Shown: positions 1 through 6,046 of the stretch, in pieces | Position numbering within the stretch: position 1 is the first letter of the stretch | How the letters are laid out: every line of letters begins with the position of its first letter | Assembly (NCBI GenBank): GCA_049680295.1 | Contig: JBAUHN010000376.1 | Coordinates: 1 to 17,879 of the forward strand | DNA length: 17,879 bases | Origin: JBAUHN01 sp049680295 | GTDB taxonomy: Bacteria; Pseudomonadota; Alphaproteobacteria; Rhodobacterales; Rhodobacteraceae | Reading direction: 5' to 3' | Notes under the pieces: model-generated | The model's database searches: none | The model's input: the letters and a program-made list of their open reading frames with translations, nothing else | Told to the model about the DNA's origin: nothing | Position numbers and translations under genes: made by a program

Positions 1-241
1 CTTCTTTTTGGGGCACATTATGGGAAAAGGTCGATGCACCATGGCCCATCGCATCGACCGGCAATCCAATATCCTCGGCCAGTTTTTCCAGCGGGTACAG
101 GCCCAGCGTTTGCCCGATCAGATCAAAGGCAATCACACCGTCAGGGCTGTCTTCACGCCTCCAGCCCAAGGCTTCGTAGAAGGCCGCCAATGTTTCAGGA
201 TGACGCGCGCCCAGCGTGATCAGGCTGATCCTTTGTTGCAT
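1..241 (-). CDS. VOC (glyoxalase/bleomycin resistance) family protein, N-terminal part
   Basis: The start codon is at 239-241 on the minus strand and the gene runs off the left edge, so only about 80 N-terminal residues are visible. They begin MQQRISLITLGARHPETLA, followed by AAFYEALGWRRE and a strand giving VIAFDLIGQTLGLYP. This is the beta-alpha-beta-beta-beta module of the vicinal oxygen chelate superfamily. Members range from metal-dependent lyases and dioxygenases to binding proteins, so no reaction can be assigned from this half. The start lies 12 bases after the stop of the upstream alpha/beta hydrolase, so the two are very likely co-transcribed. The family call is fairly safe; the substrate is unknown. 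Confidence 0.8.
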   Translation of the reverse strand, partial: MQQRISLITLGARHPETLAAFYEALGWRREDSPDGVIAFDLIGQTLGLYPLEKLAEDIGLPVDAMGHGASTFSHNVPQKE

Positions 242-253
242 GGTCTACCTCGT

Positions 254-1018
254 TTAGGATGTGGTCGGTCTGGTGATCTGTAAAATATCCTCAACCGCGC
301 GTTCGATCAGCCCAAGACATGGCCCATCCGAGAACCGGTGATCGGCGTCTTTTACCAAAGTCAGTTGCAAATCGGGGCATGTCGCATGATCCGCCAATGC
401 CAGCGCCGTGTCGGTGCTGACGGCCGTATCGGCGGTGCCTTGCAGACACCGCACCGGAAACGGCAAATCCAACGGCGTGCGCAGGACCAATTGGTCGCGA
501 CCGTCCTCGATCAGGCGTTTGGTGATGATGTAAGGCTCCATATAATCCGAAGGCAATTCGATCTGACCGTCTGCCTCTAACGCTTGTTTTTGTGATTCCG
601 AAAAACCGGCCCAATAGCCGTCTTCGGTAAAATCAGGTGCCGCCGCTATCGTGACCATTCCGGCAATGCGCGCGGGTATTTTCGACGCCAGCAACAGCGC
701 CTGCCAGCCGCCCATCGACGATCCCACCGGCACGATCGGCCCTTGGGTCAATGCCTGCACCGCCTCAAATGTGTCCTGCGCCCAATCGCCGATGCACCCC
801 TCTTCGAACCGCCCCGACGATTGGCCGTGGCCCGAATAATCGAGGCGTAAAAAAGCGGTGCCATTGCGGCGCGACCAGTCTTCGAGAAACAGGGCTTTGG
901 TCCCTTCCATGTCGGATTTCAATCCGCCCAGAAATACCACGCAAGGCCCGCTACCACCGCTGAGATGATAGGCAATGCGGCGGCCCTGCGGCGTTTCCAG
1001 ATATTGAAGCGTGGTCAT
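254..1018 (-). CDS. alpha/beta hydrolase (ABHD10-like thioesterase/esterase type)
   Basis: This is a 254-residue serine hydrolase if it starts at the ATG at 1018, which is followed directly by a family-like N-terminus (MTTLQYLETPQGRRIAYH). An upstream in-frame start at 1069 would add an unlikely tail. The oxyanion region is around FLGG (29-32), the nucleophile elbow is GSSMGG with Ser101, and the acid and base are likely Asp197 (GTADTAV) and His227 (DADHRF). The segment LDYSGHGQSSG (59-69) resembles the ABHD10/acyl-protein thioesterase branch, but substrates in bacteria are not established. There is no signal peptide, so it is probably cytosolic. It is divergent from the ArsR-SRPBCC regulator and followed 12 bases later by the VOC gene. 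A weak minus-strand promoter is possible (TTGCAT at 1069-1064, 17-base spacer, CATGAT at 1046-1041). Confidence 0.85.
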   Translation of the reverse strand: MTTLQYLETPQGRRIAYHLSGGSGPCVVFLGGLKSDMEGTKALFLEDWSRRNGTAFLRLDYSGHGQSSGRFEEGCIGDWAQDTFEAVQALTQGPIVPVGSSMGGWQALLLASKIPARIAGMVTIAAAPDFTEDGYWAGFSESQKQALEADGQIELPSDYMEPYIITKRLIEDGRDQLVLRTPLDLPFPVRCLQGTADTAVSTDTALALADHATCPDLQLTLVKDADHRFSDGPCLGLIERAVEDILQITRPTTS

Positions 1019-1092
1019 AATTTTGTTCCCGTTTTGTACAATCATGCGCGCAGCCCGGCGATCATGCAATCCCGGTTTTGAGGAAAAATTAC

Positions 1093-1124
1093 GTGACTAT
1101 CTTGTCACGTGACTATTTAATCAC
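1093..1124. promoter_or_regulatory. two tandem 16-bp palindromic operators
   Basis: GTGACTATCTTGTCAC (1093-1108) is followed without a gap by GTGACTATTTAATCAC (1109-1124). Each is an imperfect dyad in which 6 of 8 positions pair, and the two copies agree at 13 of 16 positions. They lie between the divergent hydrolase and ArsR genes and overlap the promoter of the ArsR gene. Paired dyads over a promoter are the usual operator arrangement for dimeric ArsR-type repressors. That this regulator binds here is inferred from position. Confidence 0.6.
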
Positions 1125-1131
1125 CTATAAG
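1103..1131 (+). promoter_or_regulatory. sigma-70 type promoter of the ArsR-SRPBCC gene, probably giving a leaderless mRNA
   Basis: The -35 TTGTCA (1103-1108, 5 of 6 to consensus) and the -10 TATAAG (1126-1131, 5 of 6) are separated by exactly 17 bases. Transcription would be expected to start around 1137-1139, on the ATG itself at 1138, and no Shine-Dalgarno sequence precedes that ATG. The -35 lies inside the first operator and the spacer holds the second, so a bound repressor would block polymerase. Confidence 0.55.
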
Positions 1132-1137
1132 CAATCT

Positions 1138-1896
1138 ATGGATTCGATTTTCAAAGCCCTTGCCGATCCGGCACGCCGCACGCTGCTGGACAGTCTGCGG
1201 CAGGTCGATGGCCAGACCCTGCAGGATTTACAAACGCAACTGGAAATGACCCGTTTCGGCGTGATGAAACATCTGGGCGTGCTGGAAGATGCCGGCCTGA
1301 TCGTCACCAAAAAACGCGGACGCTTTAAACATCACTACCTAAACGCCCTGCCCTTGCAGGAAGCGATTGATCGCTGGATCGAGCCGTTGCTCGTCAAACC
1401 GGCGGCCCGAGCGGTGCTAACCCTGAAAACCCAACTGGAAGGACCACCCAAAATGACAAAACCCGACTTTATGATGCAGACATTTATCCACTGCACTCAG
1501 GATGCGCTTTGGAATGCGCTGACCGATGCAAAATCCAATTCGGACTATAATTTCATGGCCAGCACCTGCGAACGGGACGGCGATGCGTTGATCCACAAGA
1601 CCCCGGACGGCAATGTGATGCTGGTATGCCGGGACATAAATCTAACGCCCAAAACCCGCATCGAGGCAAGTTTCGAGCCGCAGTGGGCAGGCCCCGACGT
1701 CCCGTTGGAAAAATCGCGCTTTGTCTACACGATTGATCCGCAAGGCGAAAACTGTCTGCTGACACTGGAACATTTCGATGTGCCCGTCGGTCAGGAAGGT
1801 ATCGGCGATGGATGGCACCGAACGCTGGCGGGCCTGAAGACCCTGCTAGAGACCGGGAAATCGGTCAAGTTCGCCATGCCACAGACGAAAGGATAA
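1138..1896 (+). CDS. ArsR-family HTH regulator fused to a SRPBCC (AHSA1-like) ligand domain
   Basis: This is a 252-residue regulator starting MDSIFKALADPARRTLLD, the typical N-terminus of ArsR/SmtB winged-helix proteins. The DNA-binding domain covers about residues 1-95, with a recognition helix near TRFGVMKHLGVLEDAGL and a wing near KKRGRFKHHYLN. From about residue 105, a SRPBCC/AHSA1-type domain (FIHCTQDALWNALTD, FEPQW, GWHRTLAGLKTLLE) offers a hydrophobic cavity. Fusions of this length are a known subfamily whose ligands are mostly undefined. No Cys/His metal site of the SmtB kind stands out, so an organic ligand is more likely than a metal. An in-frame TTG at 1078 would put the operators inside the gene; the ATG at 1138 fits the promoter better. 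The MAPEG gene follows 3 bases after the stop. Confidence 0.88.
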   Translation: MDSIFKALADPARRTLLDSLRQVDGQTLQDLQTQLEMTRFGVMKHLGVLEDAGLIVTKKRGRFKHHYLNALPLQEAIDRWIEPLLVKPAARAVLTLKTQLEGPPKMTKPDFMMQTFIHCTQDALWNALTDAKSNSDYNFMASTCERDGDALIHKTPDGNVMLVCRDINLTPKTRIEASFEPQWAGPDVPLEKSRFVYTIDPQGENCLLTLEHFDVPVGQEGIGDGWHRTLAGLKTLLETGKSVKFAMPQTKG

Positions 1897-1899
1897 GCC

Positions 1900-2301
1900 A
1901 TGACTACCGAACTTACATACCTTACACTTGTCATGCTTTTAGCGGCAAGCCTTTGGATTCCTTACATTGTCGGGGTCACGTCGAACCCGTTGACGCAAGG
2001 GGACGGCTTTACCCGCCCGGCGCCGCTGACGGAATTTCCTGAATGGGTCCACCGCGCGCACCGCGCCCATCTGAACCTGATTGAGGCGGCAATGCCTTTT
2101 GCTGCACTGGTTTTGGTCGCCCATGTTCTGGGCATTTCCACCTCTGTCACCATTTGGGCCAGCACTGCGTTTTTCTGGCTGCGCCTGGCCCATGCCATCG
2201 GCATGATTTCAGGCCTCGCACGGTTCCCGGTGCGGCCGATTCTGTTCAACTTAAGCTGGCTTTGCACTGTCGCAATTGGTGTCCAACTGCTGCTCGCCTA
2301 G
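1900..2301 (+). CDS. MAPEG family integral membrane protein
   Basis: The product is a 133-residue hydrophobic protein with about four membrane segments (roughly residues 5-27, 58-78, 80-98 and 108-131). A conserved-looking polar loop lies between the first two (NPLTQGDGFTRPAP, then a run rich in RAHRAH). This fits the MAPEG family, which includes microsomal glutathione transferases and many uncharacterised bacterial relatives. An AAAGGA ribosome binding site lies 6 bases before the ATG, inside the end of the regulator gene, so the two genes form an operon. Location next to a ligand-sensing repressor suggests a role in handling lipophilic or electrophilic compounds, but this is inference. Its stop overlaps the convergent small gene by 4 bases. 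Confidence 0.85.
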   Translation: MTTELTYLTLVMLLAASLWIPYIVGVTSNPLTQGDGFTRPAPLTEFPEWVHRAHRAHLNLIEAAMPFAALVLVAHVLGISTSVTIWASTAFFWLRLAHAIGMISGLARFPVRPILFNLSWLCTVAIGVQLLLA

Positions 2302-2531
2302 CCGCTGACATATGCCTCTTTGCTGGGGCGGTAGAACGTCTTTTGATTGTGAAGCCGTCCCAGCAAGTCATGAATCTGCCGCAGGGGGTCTTGCCCAACG
2401 CTTTCGGGCAATTCAGGGGGCAAATCAGACAACCGTTCCAACGACAGATCACGTGTTACGGTGTTCAGGGCCGCCTCAATCAGATCAATATCGGCGATTG
2501 TTAACTCAAATGTTTTGTTATGTTTGGACAT
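2298..2531 (-). CDS. small conserved-looking hypothetical protein (77 aa)
   Basis: This 77-residue product starts MSKHNKTFELTIADIDLIEAA and ends YRPSKEAYVSG. It has an AAAGG ribosome binding site about 8 bases before the ATG at 2531. I do not recognise a named domain. The sequence is soluble, acidic in the middle (DLPPELPESVGQD) and mostly predicted-helical (IDLIEAALNTVTRDLS, DPLRQIHDLLGRLHN). The pattern ELTxxDIDLIEAALN is what one expects of a small orphan family in Rhodobacterales. An open frame reaching back to 2846 exists, but its extra 105 residues overlap thrS antisense and are low-complexity shadow. The gene is convergent with the MAPEG gene, with a 4-base overlap, and divergent from thrS. 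Confidence 0.65.
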   Translation of the reverse strand: MSKHNKTFELTIADIDLIEAALNTVTRDLSLERLSDLPPELPESVGQDPLRQIHDLLGRLHNQKTFYRPSKEAYVSG

Positions 2532-2683
2532 TTTGGCGCCTTTCTGAAAGCCACGACATGATATCGAAGGTGAATGTCGCGATGATATAGCACCTGCATC
2601 ACCTGTCCAGCACCCAGCCCTTGACGACCACGCCAAATCGGGACCATAAGCCCCTGAACATAACCCGCAACCGGGCGTCTCGT

Positions 2684-2709
2684 AGGCGCCAAACTGACGA
2701 GGAGCGCCT
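2684..2709 (+). promoter_or_regulatory. hairpin presenting the thrS ribosome binding site
   Basis: AGGCGC (2684-2689) and GCGCCT (2704-2709) form a perfect 6-bp stem around a 14-base loop that contains most of the GAGGAG Shine-Dalgarno (2699-2704). The stem ends 3 bases before the thrS ATG. A structure at this position could affect initiation. E. coli ThrRS is known to autoregulate translation by binding its own leader, but no such case is established for this lineage and the link is speculative. Confidence 0.35.
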
Positions 2710-2712
2710 GAC

Positions 2713-4659
2713 ATGGCCCAAATCTCTCTTACTTTTCCCGATGGCAATGCACGTAGTTTCGACGCAGGCGTAACCGCCGGCGACGTGGCCAATAGCATCT
2801 CGACCTCGCTTGGCAAAAAGGCGATCAGCGCCACCGTCAATGGCACGCATTATGATCTGGCCTGGCCGATTGACGCGGATGCAAGCATCGCGATCCACAC
2901 CATGGCGGACGAGGATCAGGCCAACGAACTGGTACGCCATGACCTTGCCCACATCATGGCCCGTGCGGTGCAAGAACTTTGGCCCGACACCCAGGTCACG
3001 ATCGGCCCGGTGATCAAAGACGGCTGGTATTACGACTTTGATCGCAAAGAGAGCTTTACCCCCGAAAACCTTGGGTTGATTGAAAAAAAGATGAAAGAGA
3101 TAATCAACAAACGTGACCCCGTCCGCACCGAGGTCTGGGACCGCGCCCGCGCGATCAAGCATTACGAGGACAAGGGCGAGCCCTATAAGGTCGAGCTGAT
3201 CGCCGCGATCCCCGGTGATGAACCTTTGCGGATGTATTGGCACGGCGACTGGCAGGATCTGTGCCGCGGTCCGCATTTGCAGCACACAGGTCAGGTAGCC
3301 GGCGACGCGTTCAAACTGATGTCGATTGCCGGTGCCTACTGGCGCGGCGACAGTGACCGCGCCATGCTGCAACGTATCTATGGCGTCGCATTCACCGGCA
3401 AGGAAAAGCTGAAACAGCATCTCAATATGCTGGAGGAGGCGGCCAAACGTGACCACCGCAAACTGGGTCGCGAAATGGACCTGTTTCACATGCAAGAAGA
3501 GGCCCCCGGTCAGGTATTCTGGCATCCAAACGGCTGGTCGATCTACACCACCTTGCAGGATTACATGCGCCGCAAACAACGCGCTGCGGGCTACGTGGAA
3601 GTAAACACACCGCAAGTTGTCGACCGCAAACTGTGGGAGGCATCGGGCCATTGGGACAAATACCAGGAACATATGTTCATTGTCGAAGTGGACGAAGAAC
3701 ACGCCCGCGAAAAGGCAATTAATGCTTTAAAGCCAATGAATTGCCCCTGCCACGTGCAAATCTTCAACCAAGGTTTGAAATCCTATCGCGATCTGCCGTT
3801 GCGGATGGCGGAATTTGGATCGTGCAACAGGTATGAACCCTCGGGCGCGCTGCACGGGATTATGCGCGTGCGTGGATTCACCCAAGACGATGGCCATATT
3901 TTTTGCCGCGAAGATCAGATCGAGGCGGAATGCGCCGCTTTCATCACCTATCTGTCGTCCGTCTACAAAGACCTGGGCTTTGATGATTTTGAGATCATGT
4001 TCGCCACCCGGCCAGAGAAACGCGTAGGATCCGAGGAAAGCTGGGATCATGTGGAGGCCGCCCTAGAAAACGCGATCAAAGCAACCGGCCATCCCTATAC
4101 TTTGGATGCGGGCGAAGGCGCGTTTTATGGTCCAAAGCTGGATTTCAAACTGACTGACGCGATTGGGCGTGAATGGCAATGCGGCACGTTTCAGGTGGAC
4201 CCGAACCTGCCGGATCGCTTGGGTGCGAACTATGTCGCCGAGGACGGCGCCAAGCATCGCCCCTATATGCTGCACCGCGCCTGCCTTGGATCATTCGAAC
4301 GGTTCATCGGCATTTTGATCGAAAACTCGGCCGGAAAATTGCCATTCTGGCTGGCCCCGCGTCAGGTTGTCGTGGCCGCCATTACGTCAGACGCAGACGC
4401 ATATGTGCATGAGGTTGTGGAAACGCTGGTCGCCGCGGGTGTCCGTGCCGAGGCAGATGTGCGCAACGAAAAGATCAACTACAAAGTGCGCGAACACTCG
4501 GTTGGCAAAGTGCCGGTCATTCTGGCGGTAGGCGGGCGCGAAGTCCAAGATAAGACCGTATCGGTACGGCGTTTGGGCGAAAAACAGACCTCGGTACAAT
4601 CGCTGGTCGATGTCGCGGTCGCATTAGGCCGTGAATCCACGCCACCGGATTTGCTGTGA
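2713..4659 (+). CDS. thrS: threonine-tRNA ligase
   Basis: This class II aminoacyl-tRNA synthetase charges tRNA-Thr in the cytosol. Its 648 residues are close to the usual bacterial length of about 640. An N-terminal TGS domain covers about residues 1-62. The editing domain carries the HxxxH pair (His76, His80) and Cys184 in DLCRGPH, which hydrolyses mischarged Ser-tRNA. The catalytic core has the zinc ligand region PMNCPCH (Cys344), motif 2 near RYEPSGALHGIMRVRGFTQ (373-391), His395 in DGHIF, and a motif 3 region with HRACLGSFERFIGILIE. The anticodon-binding domain fills the last 100 or so residues (ENSAGKLPFWLAPRQVVV onward). A strong GAGGAG site precedes the ATG. The gene appears monocistronic; a hairpin follows at 4679. 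Confidence 0.98.
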   Translation: MAQISLTFPDGNARSFDAGVTAGDVANSISTSLGKKAISATVNGTHYDLAWPIDADASIAIHTMADEDQANELVRHDLAHIMARAVQELWPDTQVTIGPVIKDGWYYDFDRKESFTPENLGLIEKKMKEIINKRDPVRTEVWDRARAIKHYEDKGEPYKVELIAAIPGDEPLRMYWHGDWQDLCRGPHLQHTGQVAGDAFKLMSIAGAYWRGDSDRAMLQRIYGVAFTGKEKLKQHLNMLEEAAKRDHRKLGREMDLFHMQEEAPGQVFWHPNGWSIYTTLQDYMRRKQRAAGYVEVNTPQVVDRKLWEASGHWDKYQEHMFIVEVDEEHAREKAINALKPMNCPCHVQIFNQGLKSYRDLPLRMAEFGSCNRYEPSGALHGIMRVRGFTQDDGHIFCREDQIEAECAAFITYLSSVYKDLGFDDFEIMFATRPEKRVGSEESWDHVEAALENAIKATGHPYTLDAGEGAFYGPKLDFKLTDAIGREWQCGTFQVDPNLPDRLGANYVAEDGAKHRPYMLHRACLGSFERFIGILIENSAGKLPFWLAPRQVVVAAITSDADAYVHEVVETLVAAGVRAEADVRNEKINYKVREHSVGKVPVILAVGGREVQDKTVSVRRLGEKQTSVQSLVDVAVALGRESTPPDLL

Positions 4660-4678
4660 AACCAGGAGAAATGTCACA

Positions 4679-4704
4679 TTCAGGCCTATTGTTCCGGGCC
4701 TGAA
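4679..4704 (+). terminator. hairpin after thrS, possible terminator without T-tract
   Basis: TTCAGGCC (4679-4686) and GGCCTGAA (4697-4704) form a perfect 8-bp stem with a 10-base loop, starting 20 bases after the thrS stop. No run of T follows, so it is not a canonical intrinsic terminator. It may stabilise the 3' end or work with Rho. It separates thrS from the bufferin operon. Confidence 0.45.
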
Positions 4705-4765
4705 ACACGACGCACAAGCTCTGACAGTGTTGTGACCCACGTCGTCGTGACTGGTCTTTTCCAAA

Positions 4766-4794
4766 TTGAATGCGCTAGAATTGACCCATAAATT
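4766..4794 (+). promoter_or_regulatory. candidate promoter of the bufferin operon
   Basis: TTGAAT (4766-4771) and TAAATT (4789-4794) are spaced by 17 bases, each matching 4 of 6 consensus positions. The predicted start near 4801 leaves a leader of about 26 bases with an AAGGAA site before the bufA ATG at 4827. I looked for the ECF-type pattern expected if the operon were sigma-F controlled, as in Caulobacter, and found GTGACC at 4732-4737 without a convincing -10 partner. The control mode is therefore open. Confidence 0.35.
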
Positions 4795-4826
4795 CGATCA
4801 ACGGTTTGTCACAAGGAATAGTATCC

Positions 4827-5129
4827 ATGTCGAACACAATGAAAACAGTTGCGATTGCCAGCGCGGTTGCTGCAGCCGTAACAGCACAAACATCCCCCGC
4901 TGCAGCCGCGTCCAAAGAAAAATGCTATGGCATATCGCTTTCCGGCGAAAACGATTGTGCGGCTGGCCCTGGCACCACATGTGCGGGAACGTCCGTTCAG
5001 GATTATCAAGGCAACGCTTGGACCTTGGTAGATGTTGGAACCTGCACGGAAATTGAACTCCCCGCGATGGCCGACGGCACCCTTCGCAAAGGATCGCTTG
5101 AGGTTTTGGAACGCGACATTCCAGCCTGA
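4827..5129 (+). CDS. bufA1: BufA1-type bufferin precursor (DUF2282), periplasmic copper-binding peptide
   Basis: This 100-residue exported precursor belongs to the bufferin family of ribosomal peptide metallophores. Residues 1-28 form a signal peptide (Lys6, an Ala/Val-rich core, cleavage likely near SPAAAA). The core has the family pattern EKCYGISLSGENDCAAG, then TTCAGTS and GTC, giving four cysteines at 33, 44, 52 and 73, plus the GNAW element. The Lys-poor C-terminal tail ends LEVLERDIPA. In characterised family members, cysteines are converted to thiooxazole groups by the MNIO enzyme and the product binds copper in the periplasm. That chemistry is known for the family, not shown here. The start is set by ATG at 4827 with AAGGAA 9 bases upstream; an in-frame TTG at 4806 lacks a site. 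It is first in a four-gene cassette, 68 bases before bufB. Confidence 0.9.
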   Translation: MSNTMKTVAIASAVAAAVTAQTSPAAAASKEKCYGISLSGENDCAAGPGTTCAGTSVQDYQGNAWTLVDVGTCTEIELPAMADGTLRKGSLEVLERDIPA

Positions 5130-5132
5130 CCG

Positions 5133-5159
5133 CCGCATTTGGCAAGCCAAGGATAGCGG
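5133..5159 (+). promoter_or_regulatory. intercistronic hairpin between bufA and bufB
   Basis: Just after the bufA stop, CCGC (5133-5136) pairs with GCGG (5156-5159), and inside it TTGG (5139-5142) pairs with CCAA (5147-5150) around loop CAAG. It could partly stop transcription or protect the upstream mRNA, yielding more precursor than enzyme. The stem is interrupted, so support is modest. Confidence 0.35.
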
Positions 5160-5197
5160 ACCAAATTGCGGAAAAAAAATGAAAGAAGCCAGACCCC

Positions 5198-6046
5198 GTG
5201 CAAGAACGCCTGCAACGCGCTGAACCTTTACCGAATGCACCGGGTGTTGGTTTCAAGTCCCAGCATTTTGATGGGCTGCTATCCGATCCCGGACCCGTTT
5301 CCTGGATAGAGGTTCATGCCGAAAACTATATGGGCGACGGCGGGCGACCGTTGGTCCAATTGCGCGAACTTTGCCAAACATTTGCGCTGTCGGTCCATGG
5401 TGTCGGGCTGAACATTGGCGGTGCCGCACCGTTAGACAAGACCCATCTGGCAAAGCTGAAACATCTGATCGACTGGTCGAAACCGGCCAGTTTTTCCGAA
5501 CATCTAGCATGGTCATCACATGAGGGCGCATATCTCAATGACCTGTTGCCCCTGCCCTATACGCAAGACACTCTTACCCGCGTCGCCGATCATATTGATC
5601 AGGTCCAAGACACAATAGGACGCCAGATGTTGCTGGAAAACCCGTCCAGTTATCTGACATTCCAAGACAGCACACTATCAGAAATCGAATTTATTCACGA
5701 GGTAGTCCACAAAACTAAATGCAAATTATTGCTTGATATCAACAATGTGTTTATTTCCGCTGCAAATCTGGATTTCACACCGAAAGCCTATCTGGATGCC
5801 TTCCCCCTTGATCATGTCGGCGAAATTCACGTCGGCGGACATGCGACAGACAGGGACGGTTCCGCCAAGTCGCTTTTGATCGACACGCATGGAACACCCG
5901 TCGCCGACCCGGTCTGGGCCCTGCTGGAAACGACATTGGCAAAATGCGGTCCAAGACCGGTTTTGGTGGAATGGGACACTGATGTCCCGACCTGGCCCAT
6001 CTTACGCGCTCAGGCACAGCGCGCAGCCCAAACCTTGTCCAGATGA
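5198..6046 (+). CDS. bufB: BufB, MNIO-family (DUF692) bufferin-modifying enzyme
   Basis: This 282-residue TIM-barrel enzyme is of the multinuclear non-heme iron oxidative (MNIO, PF05114) family, related to MbnB of methanobactin synthesis. It is expected to modify cysteines of the neighbouring precursor using O2. Probable iron ligands and active-site residues in family positions are His67 (HGVGLNIGG), Glu101/His102 (SEHLAW), Glu147/Asn148 (LENPSSY), Asp180/Asn183 (LLDINNV), His211/His215 (EIHVGGH), Asp229/His231 (DTHG) and Glu258/Asp260 (VEWD). The start is GTG: an in-frame TGA lies at 5180-5182, so no earlier start exists, and the next Met is beyond residue 40. The ribosome binding site is weak (AAAGAAG). 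The stop overlaps bufC as ATGA. No signal peptide is seen, so modification is cytosolic, before export. Confidence 0.95.
   Translation: MQERLQRAEPLPNAPGVGFKSQHFDGLLSDPGPVSWIEVHAENYMGDGGRPLVQLRELCQTFALSVHGVGLNIGGAAPLDKTHLAKLKHLIDWSKPASFSEHLAWSSHEGAYLNDLLPLPYTQDTLTRVADHIDQVQDTIGRQMLLENPSSYLTFQDSTLSEIEFIHEVVHKTKCKLLLDINNVFISAANLDFTPKAYLDAFPLDHVGEIHVGGHATDRDGSAKSLLIDTHGTPVADPVWALLETTLAKCGPRPVLVEWDTDVPTWPILRAQAQRAAQTLSR

Noticed and set aside
1041..1067. Direct repeat ATCATGC (1041-1047 and 1061-1067) upstream of the hydrolase
   Set aside because: Short, not symmetric, and partly explained by chance in a GC-rich leader; the tandem dyads next to it are far stronger.
2599..3702. Long minus-strand open frame (367 codons) opposite thrS
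   Set aside because: It lies antisense to the strongly conserved synthetase gene, its translation matches no family, and high-GC third positions commonly open such shadow frames.
4732..4760. ECF sigma-type promoter starting at GTGACC before bufA
   Set aside because: No CGTC- or CGAA-like -10 element is found at the required 15-17 base spacing.
4798..5256. Minus-strand open frames over bufA
   Set aside because: Cys/Arg-rich translations opposite a recognised precursor gene; no family features and no start signal.
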